Below, in pieces: positions 25,952-35,688 of a stretch of DNA of 51,781 bases (the first letter of the stretch is position 1; each line of letters begins with the position of its first letter). This DNA is from Geminicoccaceae bacterium (lineage in GTDB: Bacteria > Pseudomonadota > Alphaproteobacteria > Geminicoccales > Geminicoccaceae), in assembly GCA_025062095.1 (NCBI GenBank), contig JANXAZ010000025.1:1-51781 (forward strand), given 5' to 3'. The position numbers and the translations under genes are program-made. Below the pieces are notes generated by a model. The model was not told the origin of the DNA. It did no database searches and worked only from the letters and a program-made list of their open reading frames with translations.

Positions 25952-26868
25952 GCGAGACGGCGCGTTCGATGCGCGGGGTTCGGGCGGCAGGTTGGCTGGA
26001 CGAAGCCCTGCCGCCCACGCAGCTGTCGATCGAGGTCTTCCCGCCCAAGACGAAAGAAGCCGCCGAGCGCTTGTGGCAGAACCTCGAGCTGTTCGCGGCC
26101 GCCCGCCCGCGCTTCGTCTCGGTCACCTGCGGGGCCGGGGGCATCGGCGAAACCTCCACTTATCCTTTGGCCGTCGCCATCCAAGAGCGCTTCGGTGTCC
26201 CCGTGGCGGCGCATCTCACCTGCACCTCCGCCTCGCGCGCCGAGATCGAGGCCCTGCTCGAGCGCTACCGGGCGGCCGGGATCCGACGGATCGTCGCCCT
26301 GCGGGGCGATCCGCCCAAGGGCGACGGGCCCTATCGGCCGCGTCCCGACGGTTACGCTTATGCGGTCGACCTGGTGCGGGCGATCTCGCGTCTCGGGGGG
26401 TTTGAGGTCAGCGTAGCGTGCTATCCGGAAGTCCATCCGGAAGCTCCTTCCGCGGCCTTCGACCTCGAGAACCTCAGGCGCAAGGTCGAGGCGGGTGCAG
26501 TCCGCGCGATCGCGCAATACTGCTTCGATACCGATCGCATCCTCCGCTTTCGCGACGCGATGGTCCGCGCCGGCATCGACTGCGAGTTCGTGCCGGGGAT
26601 CATGCCGATCCACAGCTTCCAACAAATCAAGCGTTTCTCCGAGGCCTGCGGGGCTTCGATCCCCTCCTGGTTGGCGGATCTCTTCGACGGGGTTCCCGAA
26701 GGCTCCGCTCTTCACGGCATGATCGCGGCCACCGTGGTGAGCGAGCAGGTGCGGCGGCTGGCGGCGGAGGGGATCCGGGCGATGCACCTTTACGCCCTCA
26801 ACCGCGCCGAGTTGCCGCTCTTCGTCGTCCAGATCCTCAAGGCGTCTCGAGCGCCGATCACGGATTGA
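25948..26868 (+). CDS. metF: Methylenetetrahydrofolate reductase
   Basis: 306 residues, a flavoprotein of TIM-barrel fold that reduces 5,10-methylene-THF to 5-methyl-THF, the methyl donor for MetH. IEVFPPKT (catalytic Glu near residue 29), VSVTCGAGG, AHLTCTSAS, ALRGDPP and FVPGIMPIHSFQQ are all present. The GTG 25948 start is set by GAGGAGGG upstream and the GTGA overlap with the preceding gene. It is followed after 6 bases by metH, so folate reduction and methyl transfer are made together. Confidence 0.95.
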   Translation: MSETARSMRGVRAAGWLDEALPPTQLSIEVFPPKTKEAAERLWQNLELFAAARPRFVSVTCGAGGIGETSTYPLAVAIQERFGVPVAAHLTCTSASRAEIEALLERYRAAGIRRIVALRGDPPKGDGPYRPRPDGYAYAVDLVRAISRLGGFEVSVACYPEVHPEAPSAAFDLENLRRKVEAGAVRAIAQYCFDTDRILRFRDAMVRAGIDCEFVPGIMPIHSFQQIKRFSEACGASIPSWLADLFDGVPEGSALHGMIAATVVSEQVRRLAAEGIRAMHLYALNRAELPLFVVQILKASRAPITD

Positions 26869-26874
26869 GCGGGC

Positions 26875-29800
26875 ATGGTCGACTTGTTCGAATACGCCCG
26901 GGAACGGGTCGTACTGTTCGACGGCGGGATGGGAACCAAGATCCAGGCGGCCGGCCTGACGCTCGACGATTTCTGGGGGCTCGAGAACTGTTCGGAAGTG
27001 CTCAATCTCTCTCGACCGGATCTGATCCGCGACATCCATCGGAAATATCTGCTCGCCGGAGCGGATGCGCTCGAGACCAACAGCTTCGGGGGATCGCCGA
27101 TCACCCTGGGCGAGTTCGGGCTCGCCGATCGGGCGAAAGAGATCAATCGCCGCGCCGCCGAGCTCGCTTTCGAAGCGATCGACAGCCTCCCCGAAGACGG
27201 CCGGACGCGCTTCGTGGTGGGCTCGATCGGCCCGGGAACGCGACTGCCGTCTCTGGGGCACATCGACTACCGCACGCTCGAGGCCGCCTTCGCCGTGCAG
27301 GCGGAAGGTTTGCTCGAGGGCGGGGTCCACGCCCTTCTCGTCGAGACCTGCCAGGATCCGCTGCAGATCAAGGCGGCGGTCAACGGCAGCCGGATCGCCA
27401 TGGCGCGCACGGGCCGGCGTGTCCCGCTCATGGTTCAGGTGACGGTCGAGACCACCGGAACGCTGCTCGTCGGGACCGAGGTCGCGGCCGCCGCGGTCGT
27501 CGTCGGCGCGCTCGAAGTGTCCGCTCTCGGGCTCAACTGCGCGACCGGTCCCAAAGAGATGGCCGAACACTTGCGCACGCTGGCCCAGATCTGGCCGGGG
27601 CTGCTCTCCGTGCAGCCGAACGCCGGCCTTCCCGAGCTGCGCGAGGGCAAGACCTTCTATCCGCTGCTGCCGAGCGAGCTCGCGCATTGGCTCGAGCGTT
27701 TCGTCGAAGAAGACGGTGTCAATTTCGTCGGCGGCTGTTGCGGCACCGACGAACGCCACATCGCCGCGCTCGACGCCATGCTGCGGCGGCTCGCCGAAGA
27801 CGGCTGTCGCCCGCGGCCGCGACCACGGTCGCCCAAGCCGCTGCCGGCGCTCGCGTCGTTGTTCTCGGTGGTGCCCATGCGGCCGGAGAACGCCTACCTC
27901 GACATCGGCGAGCGCTGCAACGCCAATGGCTCGAAGCGCTTCCGCGAGCTGCTCGCGGCGGGAGATTGGGAGGCTTGCGTCGCGATGGGCCGCGAGCAGG
28001 TCCGGGAAGGCGCCCACGCTCTCGATCTGTGCACCGCCTTCGTCGGCCGCGACGAGGTCGCCGACATGGTGCAGCTCGTGAGCCGGATCCGCGGCCAGGT
28101 CGACGCCCCGCTCGTGATCGATTCGACCGAGCTGCCGGTGATCGAGGCGGCCCTCGAGCTCTACGGCGGCAAGGCGGTGATCAACTCGATCAACTTCGAG
28201 GACGGCGAAGAACCGGCGCGAGCGCGCGTCGAGCTCGCGCGCAAATTCGGTGCCGCGGTCATCGGTCTGACCATCGACGAAGAAGGCATGGCGAAGCGGT
28301 CCGAGGACAAGGTCCGCATCGCGTACCGGCTCGTCGACTTCGCATGCGGCCGGCTCGGCCTGCCGCCTTCCGATCTGTTCGTCGATCCGCTCACCTTCAC
28401 GATCTGCACCGGCAACGAAGACGACCGCAAGCTCGGCCTTTGGACGCTGGAGGCGATCGAACGGATCGCGCGCGAACTTCCCGAAGTTCAAATACTGCTC
28501 GGCGTTTCGAACATCAGTTTCGGATTGGCTCCTCCGGCTCGCCAGGTTCTCAATTCGGTCTTTCTCGACGAGGCGCGCAAGCGTGGCTTGACCGCGGCCA
28601 TCGTCCATTCTTCCAAGATCGTGCCGCTCCACAAGATTCCAGACGAAGAAGCCCGCATCGCGCGCGATCTCGTCTACGATCGCCGACGGCCGGACTACGA
28701 TCCCTTGCAGGCCTTCATCGCGCTGTTCGCGAATCGTCGCGCGGCAGCGCCGAAGCGCGAACGGCCCGCGACGGTCGAGGAAAGGTTGAAGCGACGCATC
28801 GTCGACGGCGATCGCCAGGGCCTGGAGGAAGACCTGGAAGAGGCCTTGCAGCGTTACGATCCAGTATCGATCATCAACGATATTCTGCTCGACGGTATGA
28901 AAACGGTGGGCGAGCTGTTCGGCGCGGGAAAGATGCAGCTGCCGTTCGTGCTCCAATCTGCCGAGACGATGAAAGCCGCTGTCGCCTATTTGCAACCCAA
29001 GATGCCCAAAGTCGAGGGGCATACCAAGGGTACGATCGTGCTGGCGACCGTCAAGGGCGACGTGCACGACATCGGGAAAAACCTCGTTGACATCATTCTG
29101 TCGAACAACGGTTACAAAGTGGTGAACCTCGGCATCAAACAGCCGCTTTCGAACATCCTCGAGGCGGCCGAGGCGCACAAGGCGGATGCGATCGGGATGT
29201 CGGGTCTTTTGGTGAAATCGACTCTGATCATGAAAGAGAACCTCGAGGAGATGGCGCGGAACCAGATCCGGATCCCGGTGCTTCTCGGCGGCGCGGCCCT
29301 AACCCGCGCGTTCGTCGAAGAGGACTGCTACAAGGCCTACGGCGGACGGCCCGTGGCCTACGCGCGCGATGCCTTCGAAGGGCTCCTCCTCATGGACAAG
29401 ATCATGGCCGGGACGTTCGCCGCTTATGTCGAGGAGCGCGCCGCAAAGGCGGCCGCGCGAGGAGGGACGACGAAGAAGCGGCGCGGCTTCGGCCTGCAGG
29501 AGGGGGAGCGCCGACCGCAGCGGCCCGTGGACCTCGAGGAGATCCGGCTGCGGCGCGAAGCCCTCACGCGCGACGTGCCGGTTCCCCGGCCTCCCTTCTG
29601 GGGTTCGCGGATCATCGAGCGCGTGTCGGTCCGAGCGCTCTTGCCCTATCTCAACGAGCAGATGCTTTACCAATTCCACTGGGGCTACGAAAAGCAGGGG
29701 CGCAAGCTGGACGAGTTTTTGGTCTGGGCTCAAAAAGAACTGAGACCGATCCTCGCCGATCTCGTGGAGAGGGCGGAACGAGAGCAGATCTTCGAGCCCA

Positions 29801-30372
29801 AGGCGGCCTACGGCTATTTTCCTGCGGCGGGAGACGGAGACGACATCGTCCTCTTCGAGCCGGGAAGCGACCGCGAGCTCGTTCGCTTCCATTTGCCGCG
29901 TCAGCAGAAAGAAGGGGGACTTTGCATCGCCGATTTCTTGCGCGACATCCGCGATCCCGAGCGCGACGTGATCGGCCTTCAGGTCGTGACCATCGGCGCG
30001 CGCGCATCCGAAGTCGCTCGGGCGTGGTTCGCCGAAAACCGTTACCAGGACTATGTTCGTCTTCACGGGCTCGGTGTCGAGCTCGCTGAGGCGCTCGCGG
30101 AATACGTCCACGCCCGCATCCGCGCCGAGCTCGGCTTCGCCCACGAGGACGCGCGCGACATGCGCCAGCTGCTCAAACAGGGTTATCGGGGAAGTCGCTA
30201 CAGCTTCGGTTATCCGGCATGCCCGAACCTCGCCGATCAGGGCCCGCTGCTCGAGCTGCTCGGGGCGCACCGGATCGGGGTCGAGCTCGGCGAGGAAGAC
30301 CAACTGTGGCCGGAACAGAGTACGTCGGCGATCGTTCTCCATCACCCGCAAGCGCGTTACTTCAGCGTGTAA
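26875..30372 (+). CDS. metH: Cobalamin-dependent methionine synthase
   Basis: 1165 residues with all four modules. The homocysteine domain (1-310) has the zinc-binding GGCCGTDERH. The pterin-binding domain (about 340-610) has IGERCNANGSKRF. The cobalamin domain (about 640-870) has GDVHDIGKN with the cobalt ligand His731. The C-terminal SAM activation domain ends with RYSFGYPACPNL. It moves the methyl group of 5-methyl-THF to homocysteine through methylcobalamin. Length is close to E. coli MetH. The dependence on B12 fits the cobI-cobB genes at the left end. ATG 26875 lies 6 bases after metF; there is no B12 riboswitch in the gap. Confidence 0.97.
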   Translation: MVDLFEYARERVVLFDGGMGTKIQAAGLTLDDFWGLENCSEVLNLSRPDLIRDIHRKYLLAGADALETNSFGGSPITLGEFGLADRAKEINRRAAELAFEAIDSLPEDGRTRFVVGSIGPGTRLPSLGHIDYRTLEAAFAVQAEGLLEGGVHALLVETCQDPLQIKAAVNGSRIAMARTGRRVPLMVQVTVETTGTLLVGTEVAAAAVVVGALEVSALGLNCATGPKEMAEHLRTLAQIWPGLLSVQPNAGLPELREGKTFYPLLPSELAHWLERFVEEDGVNFVGGCCGTDERHIAALDAMLRRLAEDGCRPRPRPRSPKPLPALASLFSVVPMRPENAYLDIGERCNANGSKRFRELLAAGDWEACVAMGREQVREGAHALDLCTAFVGRDEVADMVQLVSRIRGQVDAPLVIDSTELPVIEAALELYGGKAVINSINFEDGEEPARARVELARKFGAAVIGLTIDEEGMAKRSEDKVRIAYRLVDFACGRLGLPPSDLFVDPLTFTICTGNEDDRKLGLWTLEAIERIARELPEVQILLGVSNISFGLAPPARQVLNSVFLDEARKRGLTAAIVHSSKIVPLHKIPDEEARIARDLVYDRRRPDYDPLQAFIALFANRRAAAPKRERPATVEERLKRRIVDGDRQGLEEDLEEALQRYDPVSIINDILLDGMKTVGELFGAGKMQLPFVLQSAETMKAAVAYLQPKMPKVEGHTKGTIVLATVKGDVHDIGKNLVDIILSNNGYKVVNLGIKQPLSNILEAAEAHKADAIGMSGLLVKSTLIMKENLEEMARNQIRIPVLLGGAALTRAFVEEDCYKAYGGRPVAYARDAFEGLLLMDKIMAGTFAAYVEERAAKAAARGGTTKKRRGFGLQEGERRPQRPVDLEEIRLRREALTRDVPVPRPPFWGSRIIERVSVRALLPYLNEQMLYQFHWGYEKQGRKLDEFLVWAQKELRPILADLVERAEREQIFEPKAAYGYFPAAGDGDDIVLFEPGSDRELVRFHLPRQQKEGGLCIADFLRDIRDPERDVIGLQVVTIGARASEVARAWFAENRYQDYVRLHGLGVELAEALAEYVHARIRAELGFAHEDARDMRQLLKQGYRGSRYSFGYPACPNLADQGPLLELLGAHRIGVELGEEDQLWPEQSTSAIVLHHPQARYFSV

Positions 30373-30413
30373 GCGGACGCGCTCGACCTCGCGACGTGCG
30401 GTCGGAAGCGTCC

Positions 30414-32195
30414 TCAGGCGGCGTTGCGCGCGCGCTCGGCGGCGAGCAGGCGAGCGAAACGCTCGGCGGATATGACCTTCCCCAACAGATACCCCTGTCC
30501 CAGATCGCAGCCCGCGGATTGCATCGCGCGCAGTTGCTCGACGGTCTCGATACCTTCTGCGACCGCGACGATGCCGAGGTCGTGGGCGAGGCGAATCGTG
30601 CTGCGGACCAGCAGGCGCTGTCGGGAACCGGGCTCGGCCGCGACGAACGAGCGATCGATCTTGAGTTCGTGAGCGCCCAATTTTTGCAGGAGCGCCAGCG
30701 AAGAGTAACCCACCCCGAAGTCGTCGATCGAGAAGCGGATGCCGATTTCGCGCAGCGCGGCGAGGACGCGCTCGACGATCGGGCTTTCCACCAACAACGA
30801 GGTCTCGGTGAGCTCGAACGTCAGGAGTTCGGGACCGAGGTCGTGTTGGTGAAGCGTCTCGGCGACGTGGCTCGGGAGCTCGTCGTCGAAGAGCGCGCGC
30901 GCGGCCAGATTGACGGCGACTCCCACCTGCGAGCCGGCGACGCGCCATTGCGCGAGTTCGGCGAGCGCGGTGGAAATCGTCCAGCGCGTGAGGGCGACGA
31001 CCGAGCCGGTCTGTTCGGCGAGCGGCACGAATTCCGAAGGCGGGATAGGGCCGTATTCTGGGTGGTCCCAGCGCAACAGCGCCTCGCACCCGACGATGCG
31101 CCCGCAGCGGAGGTCGAACTTCGGCTGGTAGAAGAGTGTCAGTTGCTGCTCGCGCAGCGCTCGGCGCATCGACGTCACGGCGACCAAACGGCGCAGACTG
31201 TGCGGGTCGGTGCTCTGATCGTAGAGCTCGATGGCGCCGCTTCCCCGCTCGGCGGCGTATAGGCCGGCATCGGCGCACCGGACGAGCTCTCGCGCATCGC
31301 GGGCGTGCATCGGGCCGATCGCGATGCCGAGACTGGCCTCGACCTCCACCGAGAGCTCGTCCGCGAGCTGGAACGGTCTCTGGACGGCTTCCAGGATACT
31401 CTGGGCGACCCGCGTCGCGCGCTCGCAAGAACACGGCGGTCGCAACACGACCGCGAATTCGTCGCCGCTTAGACGGGCGGCCAGATCTTCCGGACCCAGT
31501 CGCTCCCGCAACCGCGCGGCGACCAGCCGGAGAAGCCGATCGCCGGCTTCGTGGCCGAGAGTGTCGTTCACTTCTTTGAAGCGATCGAGATCGATGAGCA
31601 GAAGCGCGAGCTCGCTGCCACCTTCGACGGCCCGCGCGAGATCCTGCTCCAAGACCTCGTAAAGTCGAGCTCGGTTCGCGAGCCCGGTGAGGTCGTCGTG
31701 GGTCGCCTGGTGGCGCAGGCGGGCTTCTTGGCGCCGCCGCTCGCTCGTGTCCCGCGCGGTCGAAAGGAGCATCGTCTCGCCTTCGACGGTCAGGACCGCG
31801 AGCGCCATTTCGACCGGCACCAGAGTGCCGTCGGCACGTCGGAATTCCGTCTCGAAACGGCCGGTGCGAGCGCGCAAGGCACCTTCGTCGAGATCCGCCC
31901 GGGAGGGTACGAGCGCGCGCAGAGGAAGATCGGCGAGATCGTCGGGTGCGCGCCGCCCGAGAAGAAGGGCCGCCGCGCGATTGGCCAGGCGAACCCCGAG
32001 CTCGCTCCCGAAAAGAAGGATGGCGTCGAACGCTTGTTGCACGATCGCCTGGAATTGCGCGTCCAACCCCGCGATCGTCTTGGCGCGTTCGACCGCGAAC
32101 GAAGCGAGGGTCCGCTCGTGTCGTCGTGCGAGCTCGGCACTGTACCGCGCGAGCAACGAGGCCTGAGCGCGACGAGCGGCGAAAACGGGGCGCAT
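30414..32195 (-). CDS. PAS-GGDEF-EAL cyclic-di-GMP signalling protein
   Basis: 593 residues. An N-terminal coiled coil and a PAS domain (about 45-155) are followed by GGDEF (about 165-320) and EAL (about 335-585). The cyclase motif is SGDEF (ARLSGDEFAVVL) and the rest of that domain looks intact (HDDLTGLANR, LLIDLDRFKEVND), so cyclase activity is possible. The EAL domain retains CEALLRW, NLAARAL, ELTETSLL, DDFGVGYSSL, KIDRSF and VAEGIET, so phosphodiesterase activity is likely. There is no membrane segment, so it is cytosolic. ATG 32195 is preferred because GAAGG lies nine bases upstream; ATG 32204 would place that site against the start. It converges on metH with a 41-base gap. Confidence 0.92.
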   Translation of the reverse strand: MRPVFAARRAQASLLARYSAELARRHERTLASFAVERAKTIAGLDAQFQAIVQQAFDAILLFGSELGVRLANRAAALLLGRRAPDDLADLPLRALVPSRADLDEGALRARTGRFETEFRRADGTLVPVEMALAVLTVEGETMLLSTARDTSERRRQEARLRHQATHDDLTGLANRARLYEVLEQDLARAVEGGSELALLLIDLDRFKEVNDTLGHEAGDRLLRLVAARLRERLGPEDLAARLSGDEFAVVLRPPCSCERATRVAQSILEAVQRPFQLADELSVEVEASLGIAIGPMHARDARELVRCADAGLYAAERGSGAIELYDQSTDPHSLRRLVAVTSMRRALREQQLTLFYQPKFDLRCGRIVGCEALLRWDHPEYGPIPPSEFVPLAEQTGSVVALTRWTISTALAELAQWRVAGSQVGVAVNLAARALFDDELPSHVAETLHQHDLGPELLTFELTETSLLVESPIVERVLAALREIGIRFSIDDFGVGYSSLALLQKLGAHELKIDRSFVAAEPGSRQRLLVRSTIRLAHDLGIVAVAEGIETVEQLRAMQSAGCDLGQGYLLGKVISAERFARLLAAERARNAA

Positions 32196-32378
32196 CGCGT
32201 TCATCCTTCAATAGGCACGGGGCCCTGTCTGGGCCAAAAAAGTTGAACAATCGCGAACGCGCATGTGGACCGAACGGTGCGCGCGGTTTCGTTAACTCTT
32301 CGTTCAGTTCCGGTGGCTAAGAACTCCTCCCGAGCGTGTCTCGGGCGTGACGTTTCGACGCGAGACCCGGAGGTGACG

Positions 32379-33917
32379 GTGATCGGACGGGTGGTGGCGG
32401 TCTCGGGCTCGCAAGTGGTGGCGACGATCTCGGAGGACGCCGGGTCGGCCGAGCGGGTCGAGAAAGGGCAGCTCGTGAAGATTCCGCTGCCGCAGACGCA
32501 CGCCTTTGCGATCGTTTCAGCCCTTTCGATCCCGATGCCGGATACGCCCGTGCGCCTGATGGAACTCGCACTCGTCGGGGAGTGTCGGCATCGCGGTGAC
32601 GGCGGCCGCTTTCATCGCGGATTGAGCGCCTATCCGGCGCTCGGCGATCCGGTGCTCGCGATCGAGCCGCGGGATCTCGCGGCGATCCGTGGCGCCGAAG
32701 GTCCCGAGACCATTCCGCTCGGAGCCCTGCATCGCGGCAGCGGCCGAATCGTCCACGTCGATCCCGACCGTTTGCTCGGTCGTCACTTCGCGGTGCTCGG
32801 CGCGACGGGTTCGGGAAAATCTTGTGCGGTGGCTTCCATCTTGCACACACTCGTCGAGCGCGGGACGCAGGCGCACATCCTCGTCCTCGACCCGCACGGC
32901 GAATACGCTTCGGCTTTTCGTGATCGGGCGGTGGTTCTCGGCCAGGACAATCTGGAGCTGCCCTATTGGCTGCTCACCGGCGAAGAGCTCGTGGAAGTGG
33001 TGGGCGGCGGTCGCGATCCGGGGCCGCAGCGAGCGGCCGAACTCCTGCTCGATTTCGTAGCGCGTGCCAAAGGCGCGTACCGAGACGCCAACGGAGACCA
33101 CCGGCCCGCCGTCGACGCGCCCGTTCCCTACCGGCTGAGCGACGTCATCCGTCTGATCGACGAAGTCGTGGGTCGGCTCGATCGGACTGAAAGCGTCGCG
33201 GCTTATCGGTGGCTGAAGAACCGGCTCGAGATCCTGTCGCGCGATCCCCGGTTCGCCTTTCTTTTCGGTGGCATCGCGGTGCGCGACGACATGGCCCGGA
33301 TCCTTGGAACTCTCTTCCGCATCCCCGCGGACGGTCGACCGATCACCGTCGTCGATCTCTCGGGGATTCCCAACGAGGTGCTGGAGGTGGTCGTTTCCGT
33401 CCTCCTCCGGCTCGCCTTCGACCTCGCCTATTGGAGCCGAGGTCGCATCCCCGTGCTCATCTTGTGCGAAGAAGCCCATCGCTGCGCACCGAGCGACAAG
33501 AGCCGCGGCTTCGCGCCGACTCGTCTGGCGATGGCGCGGATCGCCAAGGAAGGGCGCAAGTACGGCGTCGCGCTCGGGCTCGTGAGTCAACGCCCGAGCG
33601 ATCTCGAACCTTCGGTCCTGTCTCAGTGCGGTACGGTGCTCGCTTTTCGCGTCACCAGTCCGCACGACCAAGAGCTCGTCCACGCACTCTTGCGCGACGA
33701 TGCCAACGGTCTGCTCGATTTTCTGCCTTCGCTCGGCGACGGCGAGGCGATCGTGCTGGGCCAGGCGGTACCGTTTCCCGTCCGCCTGCAATTTCCCGAA
33801 CTGTCCTCGGAGCTCAGACCGCGCAGGGCGAGCCCTTCGTTCTCCCGCCCGGAGAGCGCCGAGGAGGATCCGATCGAGCTTCTCGAGAGCCTTGTCCGGG
33901 CATGGCGCCGTCGCTGA
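32379..33917 (+). CDS. HerA-like DUF87 ATPase
   Basis: 512 residues. The N-terminal HAS-barrel (VIGRVVAVSGSQVVATI and following about 90 residues) is followed by a FtsK/HerA hexameric ATPase core with Walker A GATGSGKSCAV (about residue 153), Walker B VLILCEEAHR and a C-terminal SQRPSDLEPSVLSQC sensor segment. Archaeal HerA is a DNA translocase working with the nuclease NurA in end resection; bacterial members have roles in repair or defence. No NurA-like gene was seen next to it. GTG 32379 is preferred because GGAGG ends five bases before it; a GTG two codons upstream lies on top of that site. Confidence 0.88.
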   Translation: MIGRVVAVSGSQVVATISEDAGSAERVEKGQLVKIPLPQTHAFAIVSALSIPMPDTPVRLMELALVGECRHRGDGGRFHRGLSAYPALGDPVLAIEPRDLAAIRGAEGPETIPLGALHRGSGRIVHVDPDRLLGRHFAVLGATGSGKSCAVASILHTLVERGTQAHILVLDPHGEYASAFRDRAVVLGQDNLELPYWLLTGEELVEVVGGGRDPGPQRAAELLLDFVARAKGAYRDANGDHRPAVDAPVPYRLSDVIRLIDEVVGRLDRTESVAAYRWLKNRLEILSRDPRFAFLFGGIAVRDDMARILGTLFRIPADGRPITVVDLSGIPNEVLEVVVSVLLRLAFDLAYWSRGRIPVLILCEEAHRCAPSDKSRGFAPTRLAMARIAKEGRKYGVALGLVSQRPSDLEPSVLSQCGTVLAFRVTSPHDQELVHALLRDDANGLLDFLPSLGDGEAIVLGQAVPFPVRLQFPELSSELRPRRASPSFSRPESAEEDPIELLESLVRAWRRR

Positions 33918-34397
33918 TCGTCGTCGGCGTCGCGGACTGCGGAGCTCGCTCGACGAGGGGCACGACGAGGTGGACGCCCGCGCGAGCCGAGGGATCGGGA
34001 GACGAGGTCCGCCCGAGGACGCGAGGCCCTGTCGTGGTGCGCGGATCCGTGCACCGTCGGTTCGCGCGCTCGAGCACGCGCGCGACTCCCGGGACCGGTT
34101 CGACTCGGTGGTCGTTTCCTTCGTTTCGCCGCGGGTCACCGGGACCGAGGCCGTTTCCGGGCGCTCGCGGGCATTCGGCGAAGCCGCGGTGCGCCGGCGG
34201 GGAGACGAACGGAGGCGGGCGCTCCCCGGCCATCGCCGGCCGAGGAAGAGGCTAGAATCCGTGGCCTCGGGCGCACATCGAGGGCGAGTACCGCGGGGAG
34301 GCCGAAAGCGGTTTCCGAGCGGCTTCTTCTGCGAACCTCGGTCTTTACCGATGGCGAGTGGGGGCCGAAGCTGAGCTTCGGGCAACGGGGGGAGCGG
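33918..34397. other. 480-base spacer between HerA-like and ureohydrolase genes
   Basis: No gene supported: the frames that stay open here are arginine-rich and match nothing. It probably contains the ureohydrolase promoter. The only AT-biased spot is around 34252 (TAGAAT), which could be a -10 element, but I found no convincing -35. No hairpin with a T-run was seen after the HerA-like gene. Confidence 0.4.
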
Positions 34398-35366
34398 ATG
34401 AGCGAGAGCCGATCGTTTTTGCCCGTTTCGGGGATGGAATTGCCGCGCTTCGCCGGCATCGCCACCTTCGCGCGGTTGCCTTGGATCCCGCTCGAACGGG
34501 CGGAAGAAGTCCAGATCGGGATCGTGGGCATACCCACCGATGTCGGCACGACCAATCGGCCCGGCGCGCGGCACGGCCCGCGCCAGATCCGCGATGCCTC
34601 GACCCAGATCCGTCTCGTCAATCAAGCCACGGGTGTCGCTCCGTTCCATCTCGCGCGTTGCGCCGATCTCGGCGACAGCCCAGTCAATCCGGCCGACACG
34701 ACGGATTGCCTCGCGCGGATCGAGAAGTTCGTGCGCGGCGTGATCGATCGGGGTATCGTGCCCATGAGCCTGGGTGGGGACCACCTCGTCTCGCTGCCGA
34801 TCTTGCGCGCGCTCGCACGCGAGTGCCCAGTGGGCATGATCCACTTCGATGCCCACACGGACTTCTTCGACAGCTACTTCGGAGGGTACCGCTACACCCA
34901 CGGAACACCCTTCCGACGCGCGGCGGAGGAAGGGCTTCTGGATCCGCGCCGGGTCGTGCAGATCGGGATCCGCGGCTCGACCTACGACGGGGAAGACGTC
35001 ACCTGGGCGCGGGCCCGGGGCGTGCGCATCGTGACGATCGAGGAACTCGCCGAGCGCGGTCCGGATTCGGTCATGGAAGAGGCGCGGGCGATCGTCGGCA
35101 GCGGTCCCGTTTATGTCAGTTTCGACATCGACGCGCTCGACCCGGCCTTCGCGCCCGGAACCGGAACGCCCGAGATCGGCGGGATCACGACCCGAGAGGC
35201 GCAGCGCATGATCCGCGCCCTCGACGGCCTCGATCTCGTCGGGGCCGATCTCGTCGAGGTCTCCCCGCCGCTCGACCCGAGCGGGCTCACCGCTTGGACG
35301 GCGGTGAACCTCGTCTTCGAGCTCTTGTGCGTGCTCGCTCGCGCGGTCGCCCGTCGCGCGGCCTGA
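34398..35366 (+). CDS. Ureohydrolase (agmatinase / guanidinobutyrase-type amidinohydrolase)
   Basis: 322 residues, a binuclear-manganese arginase-fold enzyme that releases urea from a guanidino compound. Metal ligands are visible in [20 protein letters not shown] and [19 protein letters not shown]. The segment [27 protein letters not shown] resembles guanidinobutyrase/guanidinopropionase-type sequences more than the E. coli agmatinase SpeB, so agmatine is not certain as the substrate. ATG 34398 is preceded by a strong GGGGGGAG site. Stands alone between spacers. Confidence 0.88.
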   Translation: MSESRSFLPVSGMELPRFAGIATFARLPWIPLERAEEVQIGIVGIPTDVGTTNRPGARHGPRQIRDASTQIRLVNQATGVAPFHLARCADLGDSPVNPADTTDCLARIEKFVRGVIDRGIVPMSLGGDHLVSLPILRALARECPVGMIHFDAHTDFFDSYFGGYRYTHGTPFRRAAEEGLLDPRRVVQIGIRGSTYDGEDVTWARARGVRIVTIEELAERGPDSVMEEARAIVGSGPVYVSFDIDALDPAFAPGTGTPEIGGITTREAQRMIRALDGLDLVGADLVEVSPPLDPSGLTAWTAVNLVFELLCVLARAVARRAA

Positions 35367-35688
35367 CTCCGTTCGCGACCGCCTCGCGGCCCTGACCCCC
35401 AGCAACGAGCCGAGTCGGAGCGATGCCTCGTGAAGGCGAGGCGCGCCGGGCCTCGCGGCGGCACGCGTCGATCCTAGCCGGCCGATCGCGACGGCGAACC
35501 GCCCGGCATGGACGTCGCTCGACGCCCCCGAACGCCGAGACGAACTCGCGGGGGCGGGCCCCGCGAGCGCGGGGTCGAGGCCGAGTGCGGCGCTCGGGCG
35601 GGGCGCGGAGGATTCCCGGCCTGCGCGGCCTCTACCGGCTTCCGCCCTGGCGCGCGGTCTGGACCGCCTTCACGGCGATCGGAGCGCC
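35367..35688. other. 322-base convergent spacer
   Basis: Lies between the ureohydrolase gene (plus) and the TRAP operon (minus), both ending here. No gene was recognised. It contains the perfect hairpin at 35545-35567 and two more GC-rich inverted stretches. Confidence 0.45.
35545..35567. terminator. Perfect 9-bp hairpin in a convergent spacer
   Basis: CTCGCGGGG (35545-35553) and CCCCGCGAG (35559-35567) pair perfectly around a GCGGG loop. Its position between two converging transcription units makes a bidirectional stop signal plausible, though there is no T-run on either strand. Confidence 0.4.

Noticed and set aside
25486-29178. A 1230-codon open frame on the minus strand opposite the ArsR-methyltransferase, metF and metH genes
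   Set aside because: It is antisense to three clearly recognised genes, its translation is rich in Arg/Asp/His/Leu with no domain, and long antisense frames are expected where third codon positions are almost all G or C.
32517-35405. A 962-codon minus-strand open frame opposite the HerA-like and ureohydrolase genes
   Set aside because: It crosses both genes and the spacer without any motif; the plus-strand products have complete catalytic motifs.
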